DNA of 42,915 nucleotides from an uncultured Bacteroidales bacterium (lineage in GTDB: Bacteria > Bacteroidota > Bacteroidia > Bacteroidales > Bacteroidaceae): contig CALZJF010000016.1 in assembly GCA_945787885.1 (NCBI GenBank), positions 1 through 42,915 on the forward strand, given 5' to 3'. The position numbers and the translations under genes are program-made. Shown here piece after piece: positions 24,152 to 31,638 of this stretch; the stretch's first letter is position 1, and each line of letters begins with the position of its first letter. Below the pieces are notes generated by a model. It was not told the DNA's origin and made no database searches. It saw nothing but the letters and a program-made list of their open reading frames with translations.

Positions 24152-25702
24152 TCAGGAATGGCCCTCCTTCGTCCCTCTTCTTCTGAAGATATTGCGCAGA
24201 CGGCCGGCAAACTGCACCTCGGTCTTCAGAATGCGGATGGAATGGGCAGCGAGCACGAGGGCAACGATGCCGGCAACGCCTATCGAAACCGCCGAACCCT
24301 CGCCCCAAGCGCACGCCCCAATGCCGAGCAGCAGCAGGGCGAACTGCGCCATGCAACGCCGGCACGTGGCGGCAGACATCGAAAAGCCATAGGCGCGGGC
24401 ATACACCGCCCAGACGATGCCCAGATAGACGGCATTGCCCAATGAGAGCGCCAGACCTACGCCCACGACGCCGAGCAGGAGGAAGCCGACGATGGAGAGG
24501 AGGAGGAAGACGATGCTATACGATGTCTCGACCAGCAGATACAGCCGGCTCTCGCTGTGTGCCAGCGAGAGATAGCCGATAGGCACGGAGATGGCCTTGA
24601 GGAACATGTGTGAGGCAGCGGCATAGACCATCGGCACGGCCTCCATGAAGTCGCGGGTATAAAGGAGGGGGATGATGAGGGGAATGGCTATGCAGAACAC
24701 CATGAGGAGGGGTGCCATGAGGAGTGTCAGCACATCGATTTGGCGGTTCACCATGAGGTTCAGCCGTTCGGGCTCGCCCTTCGCCGCCGACAGACGGGGG
24801 AAGTATTCCACATCCATCGAGGTGAAGACGAGGCGGGTATAGGTGACGGTCAGCGTGAGTCCGGCGGCAAAGATGCCCACGTCAGAGAAATTTCCGCAGT
24901 GGACGATGAAGGAGCGCACGAGCAACTCGCAGGCGGCACAAATCATGCCCGTGCAGATATAGCCCACTCCAAGGCGGAGCATCCCTGCGCCGCGACGCAG
25001 GAAGCGCCACGAGCGCAGACTGATGCGATAGGGCATGACCTGATGGGCGGCATAAAGCTGCATGAGGAACATCATGGCAGCAGAAATCACGAGTGCGGGC
25101 ACGATGCCCACCGTGCCGAAATGCCAATAGATGGGGAGCGTGATGAGGATGGCCAGGAAGGCTCCGATGCTTGAGATGATGGCTATGGCCTTCAGCCGCC
25201 GCAGTCCGCGCAGCACGGCCAGTTCGCCGCCCGTCAGCGTCAGCAGGGCCACGAGGGGCGAGAGCGCCATGACCATCGTGGTGTGGCGGCTGGAGCCCAG
25301 CGAGATGGCGGCCCATAGGGGCGAGAGCAGGAAGGTGAGCAGGAAGCCGAGCAATGCTGCCAGCACCACCCACGAGCGCACGAGCTTCACATAATGCACC
25401 AAGGCGGCATTCTCGCGCGGCGGCAATTCCTGCCCATCGCGCAGGCAACCCTTGCCATAGAGTTCGGCGATATGCTGCACGGCACTGAAGGAGAGTCCGA
25501 AATTCGTGCTGCTGCCTATCAAGTCGGCAGTGCGGCTATACACGTCAATCAGGCCGACTCCCCCCACACCGAGGAGAACCGACGTCAGCTTATTGCGCAC
25601 GATGCTGAAAAGCACGTTCAAGCCTTGCACGCCGCCGAAGACGCTGATGTATTTCAGCACGCGGCCCATGCTGGCTTCTGAGGAAGTGGAAGAAGTTGCC
25701 AA
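24152..25702 (-). CDS. Polysaccharide (O-antigen) flippase, MOP superfamily
   Basis: A polytopic protein of 516 residues with about twelve to fourteen hydrophobic segments and the N-terminal signature ISVFGGVQGLN ... NKLTSVLLG typical of Wzx-like translocases in Bacteroidales. Such proteins move undecaprenyl-linked oligosaccharides across the inner membrane. The listed start is a TTG directly after an in-frame stop; an ATG at 25669 gives 505 residues. Family members usually have about ten residues before the first helix, which mildly favours the TTG. No glycosyltransferase genes lie nearby, so it is an isolated flippase gene whose glycan is unknown. Confidence 0.87.
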   Translation of the reverse strand: MATSSTSSEASMGRVLKYISVFGGVQGLNVLFSIVRNKLTSVLLGVGGVGLIDVYSRTADLIGSSTNFGLSFSAVQHIAELYGKGCLRDGQELPPRENAALVHYVKLVRSWVVLAALLGFLLTFLLSPLWAAISLGSSRHTTMVMALSPLVALLTLTGGELAVLRGLRRLKAIAIISSIGAFLAILITLPIYWHFGTVGIVPALVISAAMMFLMQLYAAHQVMPYRISLRSWRFLRRGAGMLRLGVGYICTGMICAACELLVRSFIVHCGNFSDVGIFAAGLTLTVTYTRLVFTSMDVEYFPRLSAAKGEPERLNLMVNRQIDVLTLLMAPLLMVFCIAIPLIIPLLYTRDFMEAVPMVYAAASHMFLKAISVPIGYLSLAHSESRLYLLVETSYSIVFLLLSIVGFLLLGVVGVGLALSLGNAVYLGIVWAVYARAYGFSMSAATCRRCMAQFALLLLGIGACAWGEGSAVSIGVAGIVALVLAAHSIRILKTEVQFAGRLRNIFRRRGTKEGHS

Positions 25703-25884
25703 TTAGATTTTGATAAACGTGGGGATTTTTCCCGTCCCTGACAAGAGAAAAAGAGCAGAGAGGCACTGCACCTCTACGAAAATATTAACGCAAGTTTCCC
25801 TTTTTTATTGCATGAGGAAGGCGGATAAGCAGAGAAAGAAGCGCTCGCTACTGCCTGCCATGCCCCAAACCTCCGACATTTGCA

Positions 25885-25924
25885 CAAAAAAACCGGAGAT
25901 TCTTCACTGAAATCTCCGGATTTC
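25885..25924 (-). terminator. Rho-independent terminator of the caspase/sigma/anti-sigma run
   Basis: Read on the - strand, AATCCGGAGATT pairs with AATCTCCGGTTT around a loop of about nine bases (CCGGAGATT at 25893-25901 and AATCTCCGG at 25911-25919 on the + strand), followed by a run of seven or eight T. It lies about 60 bases after the stop of the anti-sigma-like gene. Confidence 0.9.
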
Positions 25925-25981
25925 TTACCTCAGACGAGGTAAAAACGCTGGCGGCGTGCCCTCGCCTGCACGCCCTCGCCC

Positions 25982-26731
25982 CTACTCCTTCGCCGGCTTC
26001 TGCCGTTTCAGCATACGGAGTATGGAGTCAGCCTTCGAGCTGTAAATGCCCTTTTTGTGGCTAATCTGCTGCGCCAGCCTGATGGCAGCATCGTACTGCC
26101 CCGCCCCGTATAGGGCATACACCTTCAGCCACTGCAAATCCTGCACGCGGATCTCGAGTTCCTCGCGCTCGTAGGCCATCTCCTCGCTCTCTTCCTCATT
26201 CGCAGGCGCTCCTTCGCAGGCCATTCTCCGGAGTTCGATATGGGCTATCCGCTCCTCATTGCTGATGGTCTGCAACGCGTGCTGGCACTCTCCCCCCACG
26301 ATCATCGTCTCCACCTGCGAAAGGTCAGAATCCCCCCGTGCCGCCTCGTCGTCGAGGATGCCGTTTTCGGGAGAGAGCTTGGCGGAGAAGAGTGCGGGAA
26401 ACAGCCAAACGGCTATCAGCATCACGGCAGCCAAGCCAACCACCCAGGGCGTGCGCTGCGGCAGCCACGACATGGCATGGCGCACGCTGGCATACCCTCC
26501 CCGAACGCCCGTGCGACGCTCTTCAGCGTCCCACTTCGCCATACGTTCCTCCAAGGCTGCGCGCTGCGTCACGGCCTCCTTCACGCAATGTGTGAAGGCA
26601 CACTGCCGACGCAGTGTCTCGTCAGCTTTCAGCTCATCCTCAAAGGCTTTCGCCTCGTCGGCATCCATGCGTTGTCGTACGTAGGAGTCTATACGTTCCT
26701 GCCTTTCGGCATCGTGTTTCATGTCATTCAT
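25982..26731 (-). CDS. Anti-sigma-like single-pass membrane protein
   Basis: A 249-residue protein lying 43 bases after the sigma factor gene. The N-terminal 45 residues (ERIDSYVRQRMDADEAKAFEDELKADETLRRQ) have the helical layout common to cytoplasmic ends of anti-sigma factors. A single CAFTHC pair is present, but it lacks the classical HxxxCxxC zinc arrangement. One membrane helix spans about 95-114 (PWVVGLAAVMLIAVWLFPALF). The exported part of about 135 residues has charged helices and a TPR-like segment (WLKVYALYGAGQYDAAIRLAQQI). It probably holds the adjacent sigma factor and senses an envelope signal. This role rests on position and architecture rather than a confirmed family match. Confidence 0.7.
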   Translation of the reverse strand: MNDMKHDAERQERIDSYVRQRMDADEAKAFEDELKADETLRRQCAFTHCVKEAVTQRAALEERMAKWDAEERRTGVRGGYASVRHAMSWLPQRTPWVVGLAAVMLIAVWLFPALFSAKLSPENGILDDEAARGDSDLSQVETMIVGGECQHALQTISNEERIAHIELRRMACEGAPANEEESEEMAYEREELEIRVQDLQWLKVYALYGAGQYDAAIRLAQQISHKKGIYSSKADSILRMLKRQKPAKE

Positions 26732-26774
26732 AAGCAGATAAATGTTGATTCTGAAAGGACTGCGGCCTGGGCCG

Positions 26775-27500
26775 TCAGCGATGGTGGCGCCTGAAGTATT
26801 CCATGTTCGCCATTTCCCTGAGCTTGTCGAAGCATTTCTTCTTCTTCGACTTCAAAGCGTCCTTGCTGGTGTAGGTTTCGAGGCAAAGCATGATTTCATC
26901 GAGCGTCAGGCCTTCATAGTAGTACAGCGTGAGGATTTGCCGGCAGCGTTCGGGCAGCGCGTTCACCATTTGGCGCACGATTTCCCCCGGCTCGGGGTCA
27001 TCCTCATCATAGGGGGCGTCAGAAATTTCGTTGGCCTGCCCGATGCTGCTCAGGGAGAAGAATGACTCGCCGGCAGCAGCAGGCGAAGGGTCGTCAATCG
27101 AGAGGCCGGTGTGCTCCTCGCGCAGGATGACGTGTTTCTGATTTTTCGCCACAGCCATCAGAAACGTCAGCAGGCTGCACGCGAAAGGCTTTTCGTCGGC
27201 TCCTACGATGCTCCCGTCGGCCACTCTGATGTGGCCGGATTCCACCTTCGTCCAGAAGTGGAGGAAGGTCTCGTGAATGAGTTTGTCGCGTTGTTTGTCG
27301 TTGAGTCCGGTGGAGAATTTGTAGCCGTGTCTCAGGAAATAGCGCGTCCAGCGCTTGTAGAACCATCGCTGCAGCTTCGTATCTGCCAGCAGTCCGGCCA
27401 CTACCTCCACGTCCGTATATTCTGGTTCGTCCCGCCCTGAGGGGGAGGAGTCTTGAAAGATTGTTGAAAACATGGTCACAGGTACATCTATATACATCAT
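26775..27500 (-). CDS. Sigma-70-family (ECF-like) sigma factor
   Basis: A 241-residue protein with region 2-like sequence (DKLIHETFLHFWTKV, about 73-87; AVAKNQKHVI, about 115-124). A linker of about 70 acidic residues leads to a region 4 helix-turn-helix (ALPERCRQILTLYYYEGLTLDEI ... SKDALKSKKKKCFDKLREM, about 180-230). The linker is longer than in minimal ECF factors. The listed start is the first of two adjacent ATGs; an alternative ATG at 27473 would remove nine residues. It lies between a caspase-like protease (87 bases upstream) and an anti-sigma-like membrane protein, suggesting one regulatory unit. Confidence 0.85.
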   Translation of the reverse strand: MMYIDVPVTMFSTIFQDSSPSGRDEPEYTDVEVVAGLLADTKLQRWFYKRWTRYFLRHGYKFSTGLNDKQRDKLIHETFLHFWTKVESGHIRVADGSIVGADEKPFACSLLTFLMAVAKNQKHVILREEHTGLSIDDPSPAAAGESFFSLSSIGQANEISDAPYDEDDPEPGEIVRQMVNALPERCRQILTLYYYEGLTLDEIMLCLETYTSKDALKSKKKKCFDKLREMANMEYFRRHHR

Positions 27501-27587
27501 AAACTACACCTGTCTCTCTTCTGCCCTGCCGCCCAGGATGGAGGCTCATGGGCCTTCGGCACGCCGAGAAGAGAAAAAGGAAAAGAA

Positions 27588-28499
27588 CTACTGGCCTTTG
27601 CGCGCGCGCCTGAACACACCGCTGACGCTCATGGTCTGCTTCCGGCCCGTCAGTTCGGGCGTCTGGAGCATTCTGCCCGGATGCTTCTTCATGAACGCCC
27701 TGAGCTCCGCCTCAATCTGCTCGTTCGTCAGCGCCTGATGCTGCTCGAAGAGCTGGCAAAGGGCATAGGAGAGCTTCCCCACCTTCTTGTCCTTGAGCTC
27801 GAAGTTCGTCTGATAGCTCTTGCAGGCACTGATGGTCACCCATTCTTCCTCCTCCTGCCCTGCCGAACCTCTTGGTGCGGCCTTGCCGGGGATGGAGAAA
27901 ACATTGCGTGCGCCTCGCTCCACATCGTCCGCCTCCTCGCCGCAGGGCTCCATGCCGCGCGTGATGCCGCCGCTATGGCAGGCATCGACCACGACGAGGA
28001 GCTTGCCGCGCTTCCCGATGCGCTGGCGGATGGCAGAGAGCAGCACGCCGAGCTCATCGTCCGTCAGGTGGCGCTCGCCCCTGTCGGCACTGCAATATTC
28101 CTTGCAGGCATCATAGGGAATCCAAGCCTCATCGTAACCGTCGGTTTCGTCGCCGTTGAGGTCCGTCATCTGCTGTCCGTGTCCGGAGAAATGCACATAG
28201 ACGACGTCGCCCGCCAGGCAATCGCTCCCCAACGTCTGCAAAGCCCGGACGATGCCCGCCTTCGTGGCCTGCTGATTGACTAAGGTTCGGATGTCAGAGA
28301 AGCCCGAACGCCGGAGCATCTGCTGCACCATAGGCACATCGCGGTCGCCGTTGATTTTGCTCCAAGCCTTGTCCTGCTGCTCGCCGAGGCCAATGACCAA
28401 GGCGCGCCTCGTCAGTCCTGCCGCGGAGAGAGGGCAGAACATCCATCCGATGCAGAGGCACATCAGGAAAGCAAGCCGGAAAACAGGGAAGCGAGTCAT
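27588..28499 (-). CDS. Exported caspase-like (C14, orthocaspase) protease
   Basis: A 303-residue protein with an N-terminal signal peptide (LAFLMCLCIGWMFCPLSAAG). The p20 fold is complete: RALVIGLGEQ (about 32-41), the catalytic histidine in VYVHFSGHGQQ (about 99-109) and the catalytic cysteine in LLVVVDACHSGG (about 166-177). The end of the domain shows TISACKSYQTNFE. Bacterial orthocaspases usually cut after Arg or Lys. The signal peptide puts it in the periplasm or outside. It is the first gene of a three-gene run with a sigma factor and an anti-sigma-like membrane protein, so cleavage of the anti-sigma exported domain is an attractive but untested idea. Confidence 0.9.
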   Translation of the reverse strand: MTRFPVFRLAFLMCLCIGWMFCPLSAAGLTRRALVIGLGEQQDKAWSKINGDRDVPMVQQMLRRSGFSDIRTLVNQQATKAGIVRALQTLGSDCLAGDVVYVHFSGHGQQMTDLNGDETDGYDEAWIPYDACKEYCSADRGERHLTDDELGVLLSAIRQRIGKRGKLLVVVDACHSGGITRGMEPCGEEADDVERGARNVFSIPGKAAPRGSAGQEEEEWVTISACKSYQTNFELKDKKVGKLSYALCQLFEQHQALTNEQIEAELRAFMKKHPGRMLQTPELTGRKQTMSVSGVFRRARKGQ

Positions 28500-28540
28500 G
28501 ACGTTGTATCTTTTCCTATTTCTTAATGTTCGTGAGACAG

Positions 28541-28548
28541 CGAAAGTA
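28541..28548 (-). promoter_or_regulatory. Possible -7 element of the caspase-like gene
   Basis: On the - strand this reads TACTTTCG, one base away from TAnnTTTG, 41 bases before the ATG. No -33 element was found at the usual spacing. This is a weak prediction. Confidence 0.35.
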
Positions 28549-28611
28549 ACCCCTCGACGGTGTGTTTTTTTGCGCTACGAAGGGAAAAAAGTGGATTTCA
28601 GGGGAGATTTA

Positions 28612-28802
28612 AGGTAGATTCTATCAATTAGTTTTCCATGAAAGGCAGTGTTCATGTTTTACTTGGATGTCTTCACGCCTCTCGCACCGTAGGTTTTTGT
28701 CTTTCATTCAGTCACGTAGCCCGCTACGCTCCCTCATGAAAAACAAAAACCTACGGCACGATAGTCGCAAATACATCGCAAGCTAATTGATAGAACCTAC
28801 CT
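28612..28802 (-). repeat. 191-bp palindromic element B3
   Basis: The left end AGGTAGATTCTATCAATTAG and the right end read inward (AGGTAGGTTCTATCAATTAG) differ at one base in 20. The centre CGTAGCCCGCTACG is perfect, and the orientation is that of B1. The length equals those of B1 and B2 exactly. It lies between the divergently placed caspase-like gene and the end of the rod-shape operon. Confidence 0.88.
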
Positions 28803-28804
28803 TC

Positions 28805-28880
28805 AGGTAAATTCTATCAATTAGTTTTCCATGTAAGGCGGTGTTTCGGCCTTACTTGGATGACTTCAGGCTTCTGAGAC
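28805..28880 (-). repeat. Partial palindromic element B4 (left end only)
   Basis: Two bases beyond B3, AGGTAAATTCTATCAATTAG followed by TTTTCCATGTAAGGCGGTG and TTACTTGGATGACTTCAGG repeats the left arm of B3 with about ten differences. It fades out before the internal GTGCCG arm. No core or right end is found. Confidence 0.75.
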
Positions 28881-29364
28881 CACCTGCCTCAAGAGATTTG
28901 CAGGGGCGAGAATGCGCCCACGGCAGGTGTTTCGGCCCATTCTGCCTGAGCCTGCTGCCTGCTGCGCCTGCACTGGGGCTGCAAAGGCGAGGCCGCGAAA
29001 GGCAGCGGGCCATAGGCTGCGCCGCCGGCGACTGCGGATTCCGCCTCGGAGTGACCACTTTGAGGGGCGAAAATGGCCAGAAGGAAGGGCGGAAACGGTC
29101 AGTTTTGGGGGTGAGAATGGCCACTTCCGGAGCAACAGCTCTGACGGGGGGGGCGCGAAGCTCAGGGGGCAGCCCCCGCCGCGCGCTTCATGGCAGTCAG
29201 AAGAACAGTGGATTTCAAGCCATCAGAATGGGGAAACGGGAGGCCGAAGGCTGACTCATCATCACGCATCAGCACATCAGGCAGCACGCGCCACAAGGGG
29301 GAGGGGGCAGACGCATACGCCCCGGCGGACTCCCACTGACAAACCGCCTTCGCCGCCCTGCGCA
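28881..29364. other. Gene-free GC-rich stretch with repeat C2
   Basis: No supported gene. It holds repeat C2 (29041-29133), a run of eight G (29146-29153) and a short hairpin GGGGGCAGCCCCC (about 29164-29176). Overlapping short open frames on both strands show no recognisable domain. No U-run terminator for the - strand operon that ends at 29365 was found. Confidence 0.5.
29041..29133 (-). repeat. Intergenic repeat C, copy 2
   Basis: Reverse-complemented, the block reads CTCCGGAAGTGGCCATTCTC, then GGCCATTTTCGCCCCTCAAA and TGGTCACTCCGAGGCGGAA. It matches repeat C1 at 14541-14627 in order and spacing, except for about 15 extra bases in the middle. A G-tract lies a few bases away, as one also lies downstream of C1. 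Confidence 0.7.
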
Positions 29365-29904
29365 TCAGGGTCTTGCATCGGGGGCTTCGGCCTCGTGGCC
29401 CTCCTCTTCCTCTTCGAGCAACTCCTCGTCTTCAGGGTCGGCAGGGACGACTCCGAATTCTTTGCCTTCGAGTCCGTCGGCATAGCCCTGGGCATAGCCT
29501 CGGCGGTATGCCTCGGCGTAGTTTCTGCGCTGGGAGGCATGGGGGAACTGCGATGATTCGTCGTAGGAGGCACGCTCCTGCCCCACCACTCCGTCAGTGA
29601 TGCCGGCGTAGTAGCCATCTTCATAGCCTGCGTCCGACGGCACGCGGAGGTCCATCGACATGGAGTCGGGCTCGGCAGGATATGCCGTGGGAGGGGGAGC
29701 GGGCTGCACCTCGGGGGCAGCGGTGGTGTCGGGGTGGACGATATTTCTGAGAGAATCGCGCGCAGCAATTCCCTCGGGCGTAAGGGGGACATCCGACGAA
29801 CGCTTCAAATAAATCACCGTGACGACGGACAGGGCGAAAATCACGACGAACGTCACGGCGCGAATGAACTGAGTGGAGTCAGCAGATGATTTCTGGTTTG
29901 ACAT
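29365..29904 (-). CDS. Small membrane protein with GYxxGY repeats and acidic tail
   Basis: A 179-residue protein with one N-terminal membrane helix (about 15-33, VTFVVIFALSVVTVIYL), a Pro-rich linker and two Gly/Tyr segments: GYEDGYYAGITDG (about 93-105) and YAEAYRRGYAQGYADG (about 129-144). An acidic tail (about 155-170) follows. The YxxGYxxGYxxG pattern is reminiscent of periodic Gly/Tyr segments in small Bacteroidota envelope proteins, but I cannot name a family. It lies 74 bases after rodA on the same strand, so it is probably the last gene of the rod-shape operon and could be a morphogenesis accessory factor. Confidence 0.7.
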   Translation of the reverse strand: MSNQKSSADSTQFIRAVTFVVIFALSVVTVIYLKRSSDVPLTPEGIAARDSLRNIVHPDTTAAPEVQPAPPPTAYPAEPDSMSMDLRVPSDAGYEDGYYAGITDGVVGQERASYDESSQFPHASQRRNYAEAYRRGYAQGYADGLEGKEFGVVPADPEDEELLEEEEEGHEAEAPDARP

Positions 29905-29978
29905 ACGTTGCTTTGTATCATAACGCCTCGGCGCGGAGGCAGGAATTTTCAGGGGAATGGAGAGAGGGGGGCGTGGGG

Positions 29979-31433
29979 CTATCTGCGCTTTCTGCCGGCA
30001 TCAATGCGCAGGAAGATGAAGAGCAGGAAGGTGAAGCCCCAGAGCGACGAACCGCCGTAGGAGAAGAAGGGGAGCGGAATGCCGATGACGGGGGCCAGAC
30101 CCGTGACCATGCCGATATTGATGAAGACATGGAAGAGCAGAATGCTCAGCACGCAATAGCCGAAGACGCGGCCGAAGACCGTGGCCTGCCGCTCTGCCAG
30201 AAAGAGCAGGCGCAGGATGAGGGCGAGGAAGAGGAGCAGCACGGCAGATGCCCCCACGAAACCCTCTTCTTCGCCGACGGTGCAGAAGATGAAGTCAGTG
30301 TCTTGCTCTGGCACGTAGTCCAGCTTCGTCTGCGTGCCGTTCATAAAGCCCTTGCCCATCAGTCCGCCCGAGCCGATGGCTATCTTCGACTGATTGACGT
30401 TGTAGGCGGCATCGCGGTCTTCCTCGATGCCGAGGAGCACGCAGACGCGGGTGCGCTGATAGCCCTTCAGGACATTGTTGAGGGCAAAGTCGGAAAGATA
30501 GAGGAAGCCTATGCTGCCGATGGAGAAGAGAAAGATGAGGAACCACTGCGAGAGGCGTTGGCCTGCCCACATCCATCCCAGATAGGCAGCCACGAAGGCA
30601 TTGAATCCCAACAGTGCCCACGAAATATCGAAGGGGGCGATGAGGGCGGAGAAGCTCCATGCCAGCACATTCACGCCAAGACCGATGAGCGAGAGGCGAC
30701 TGACGTGCTCGGGCTGACGGGGCAGATAGATTTTTATCATGCCTACGACGAAAATCCATATAATATTGAGCACGGCAAACTCGCCGACATCGCCCAGCGT
30801 GCCGGGCAGAGGGGTAAGGCTGTAGCCTATGCCGACGACGAAATACAGCACGGCGGCGACGGCGCAGAAGAGGATGCAGCCCGGCATCCCCTCGCGATAG
30901 AACATCAGACTGAAGGAGCAATACACGAGGGCAGAGCCCGTCTCCTTCTGCATGATGATGAGCACGAGGGGAATCAGGACGACGATGGCCGCCCGCAGGA
31001 GGTTCTGCCATTTGTTGAGCGTGAAGCCATACTGATTGATGAGCTTTGCAAGGACCAGCGCAGTGGCACACTTCGCAAACTCGGCAGGCTGCAGACTGAC
31101 GGGGCCGAGGGGGAGCCATGAGCGCGAGCCTTTCACATCGTGGGCGATAAAGGGCGTGATGAAAAGGAGAATGACCATGAACCAATAGAAGACGTCGGCC
31201 AGGATTTCATAGTAGCGGTCTTCTATCATCATGATGACGCTGCCAAGCCCGATGGCACAGCCTATCCACGCCAATTGCTTGCCCGTGCGCGAATCCCACG
31301 AGAGGAAATCTACATCGCCTATGTTGTGGCTGGCACCGCAAAGGCTCACCCACCCGAAGAAGAGCAGGAGAAAATAGATGAGCAGCACCCAGACATCAAT
31401 GCGAAAGATGGGATTGACGGATTTTTCGCGCAT
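29979..31433 (-). CDS. rodA: Rod-shape SEDS peptidoglycan polymerase RodA
   Basis: A 484-residue polytopic protein of the SEDS family with about ten to twelve membrane helices. Family signatures are KGSRSWLPLGPVSLQPAEFAK (about 101-121; shown in parts: KGSRSW, QPAEFAK), GSGGLMGKGFMNGTQTK (about 358-374), DTDFIFCTVGEEEGF and a C-terminal GIPLPFFSYGGSS. SEDS enzymes polymerise lipid II during elongation with a class B penicillin-binding protein, here the adjacent gene at 31639. It is longer than the usual 370-residue RodA because of an extra middle stretch of hydrophobic segments, as often seen in Bacteroidales. Confidence 0.95.
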   Translation of the reverse strand: MREKSVNPIFRIDVWVLLIYFLLLFFGWVSLCGASHNIGDVDFLSWDSRTGKQLAWIGCAIGLGSVIMMIEDRYYEILADVFYWFMVILLFITPFIAHDVKGSRSWLPLGPVSLQPAEFAKCATALVLAKLINQYGFTLNKWQNLLRAAIVVLIPLVLIIMQKETGSALVYCSFSLMFYREGMPGCILFCAVAAVLYFVVGIGYSLTPLPGTLGDVGEFAVLNIIWIFVVGMIKIYLPRQPEHVSRLSLIGLGVNVLAWSFSALIAPFDISWALLGFNAFVAAYLGWMWAGQRLSQWFLIFLFSIGSIGFLYLSDFALNNVLKGYQRTRVCVLLGIEEDRDAAYNVNQSKIAIGSGGLMGKGFMNGTQTKLDYVPEQDTDFIFCTVGEEEGFVGASAVLLLFLALILRLLFLAERQATVFGRVFGYCVLSILLFHVFINIGMVTGLAPVIGIPLPFFSYGGSSLWGFTFLLFIFLRIDAGRKRR

Positions 31434-31487
31434 AGAGTGAAACGATTTGAGCTAAATTGTTGGACACGGCTATACAATATACTCCTC

Positions 31488-31586
31488 TATGTATGGGAGC
31501 CATGCTCCTTATATATATATATATTTATGCTCCTTATAGATATATGCACCTTTATGTGTGGGAGCCATGCTCCTTATATATATATA
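31488..31586. repeat. Pair of 34-bp direct repeats with hairpin and TA tracts
   Basis: TATGTATGGGAGCCATGCTC (from 31488) and TATGTGTGGGAGCCATGCTC (from 31553) both continue into CTTATATATATATA. Each contains the perfect hairpin GGAGC-CAT-GCTCC. A third, shorter TATGCTCCTTATAGATATA lies between them. They occupy the spacer between the PBP2 gene and rodA. Confidence 0.85.
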
Positions 31587-31638
31587 GGAGGGGGAGCGTG
31601 GGGGGAGGAGAAAAGATGAGGAGGGGGAGGAGGGAGCG

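Noticed and set aside
25777-25784. Promoter of the flippase gene (TATTTTCG on the - strand)
   Set aside because: One mismatch to TAnnTTTG and no -33 element; too weak to list as a feature.
28852-29135. Short overlapping open frames with PLKVV/PKTDRF-type repeats
   Set aside because: They are translations of intergenic repeat C2; the corresponding C1 frame does not conserve length, start or frame.
29886-31121. 411-codon frame antisense to rodA
   Set aside because: Highly charged Glu/Asp/His-rich shadow of membrane-helix codons; rodA is well supported.
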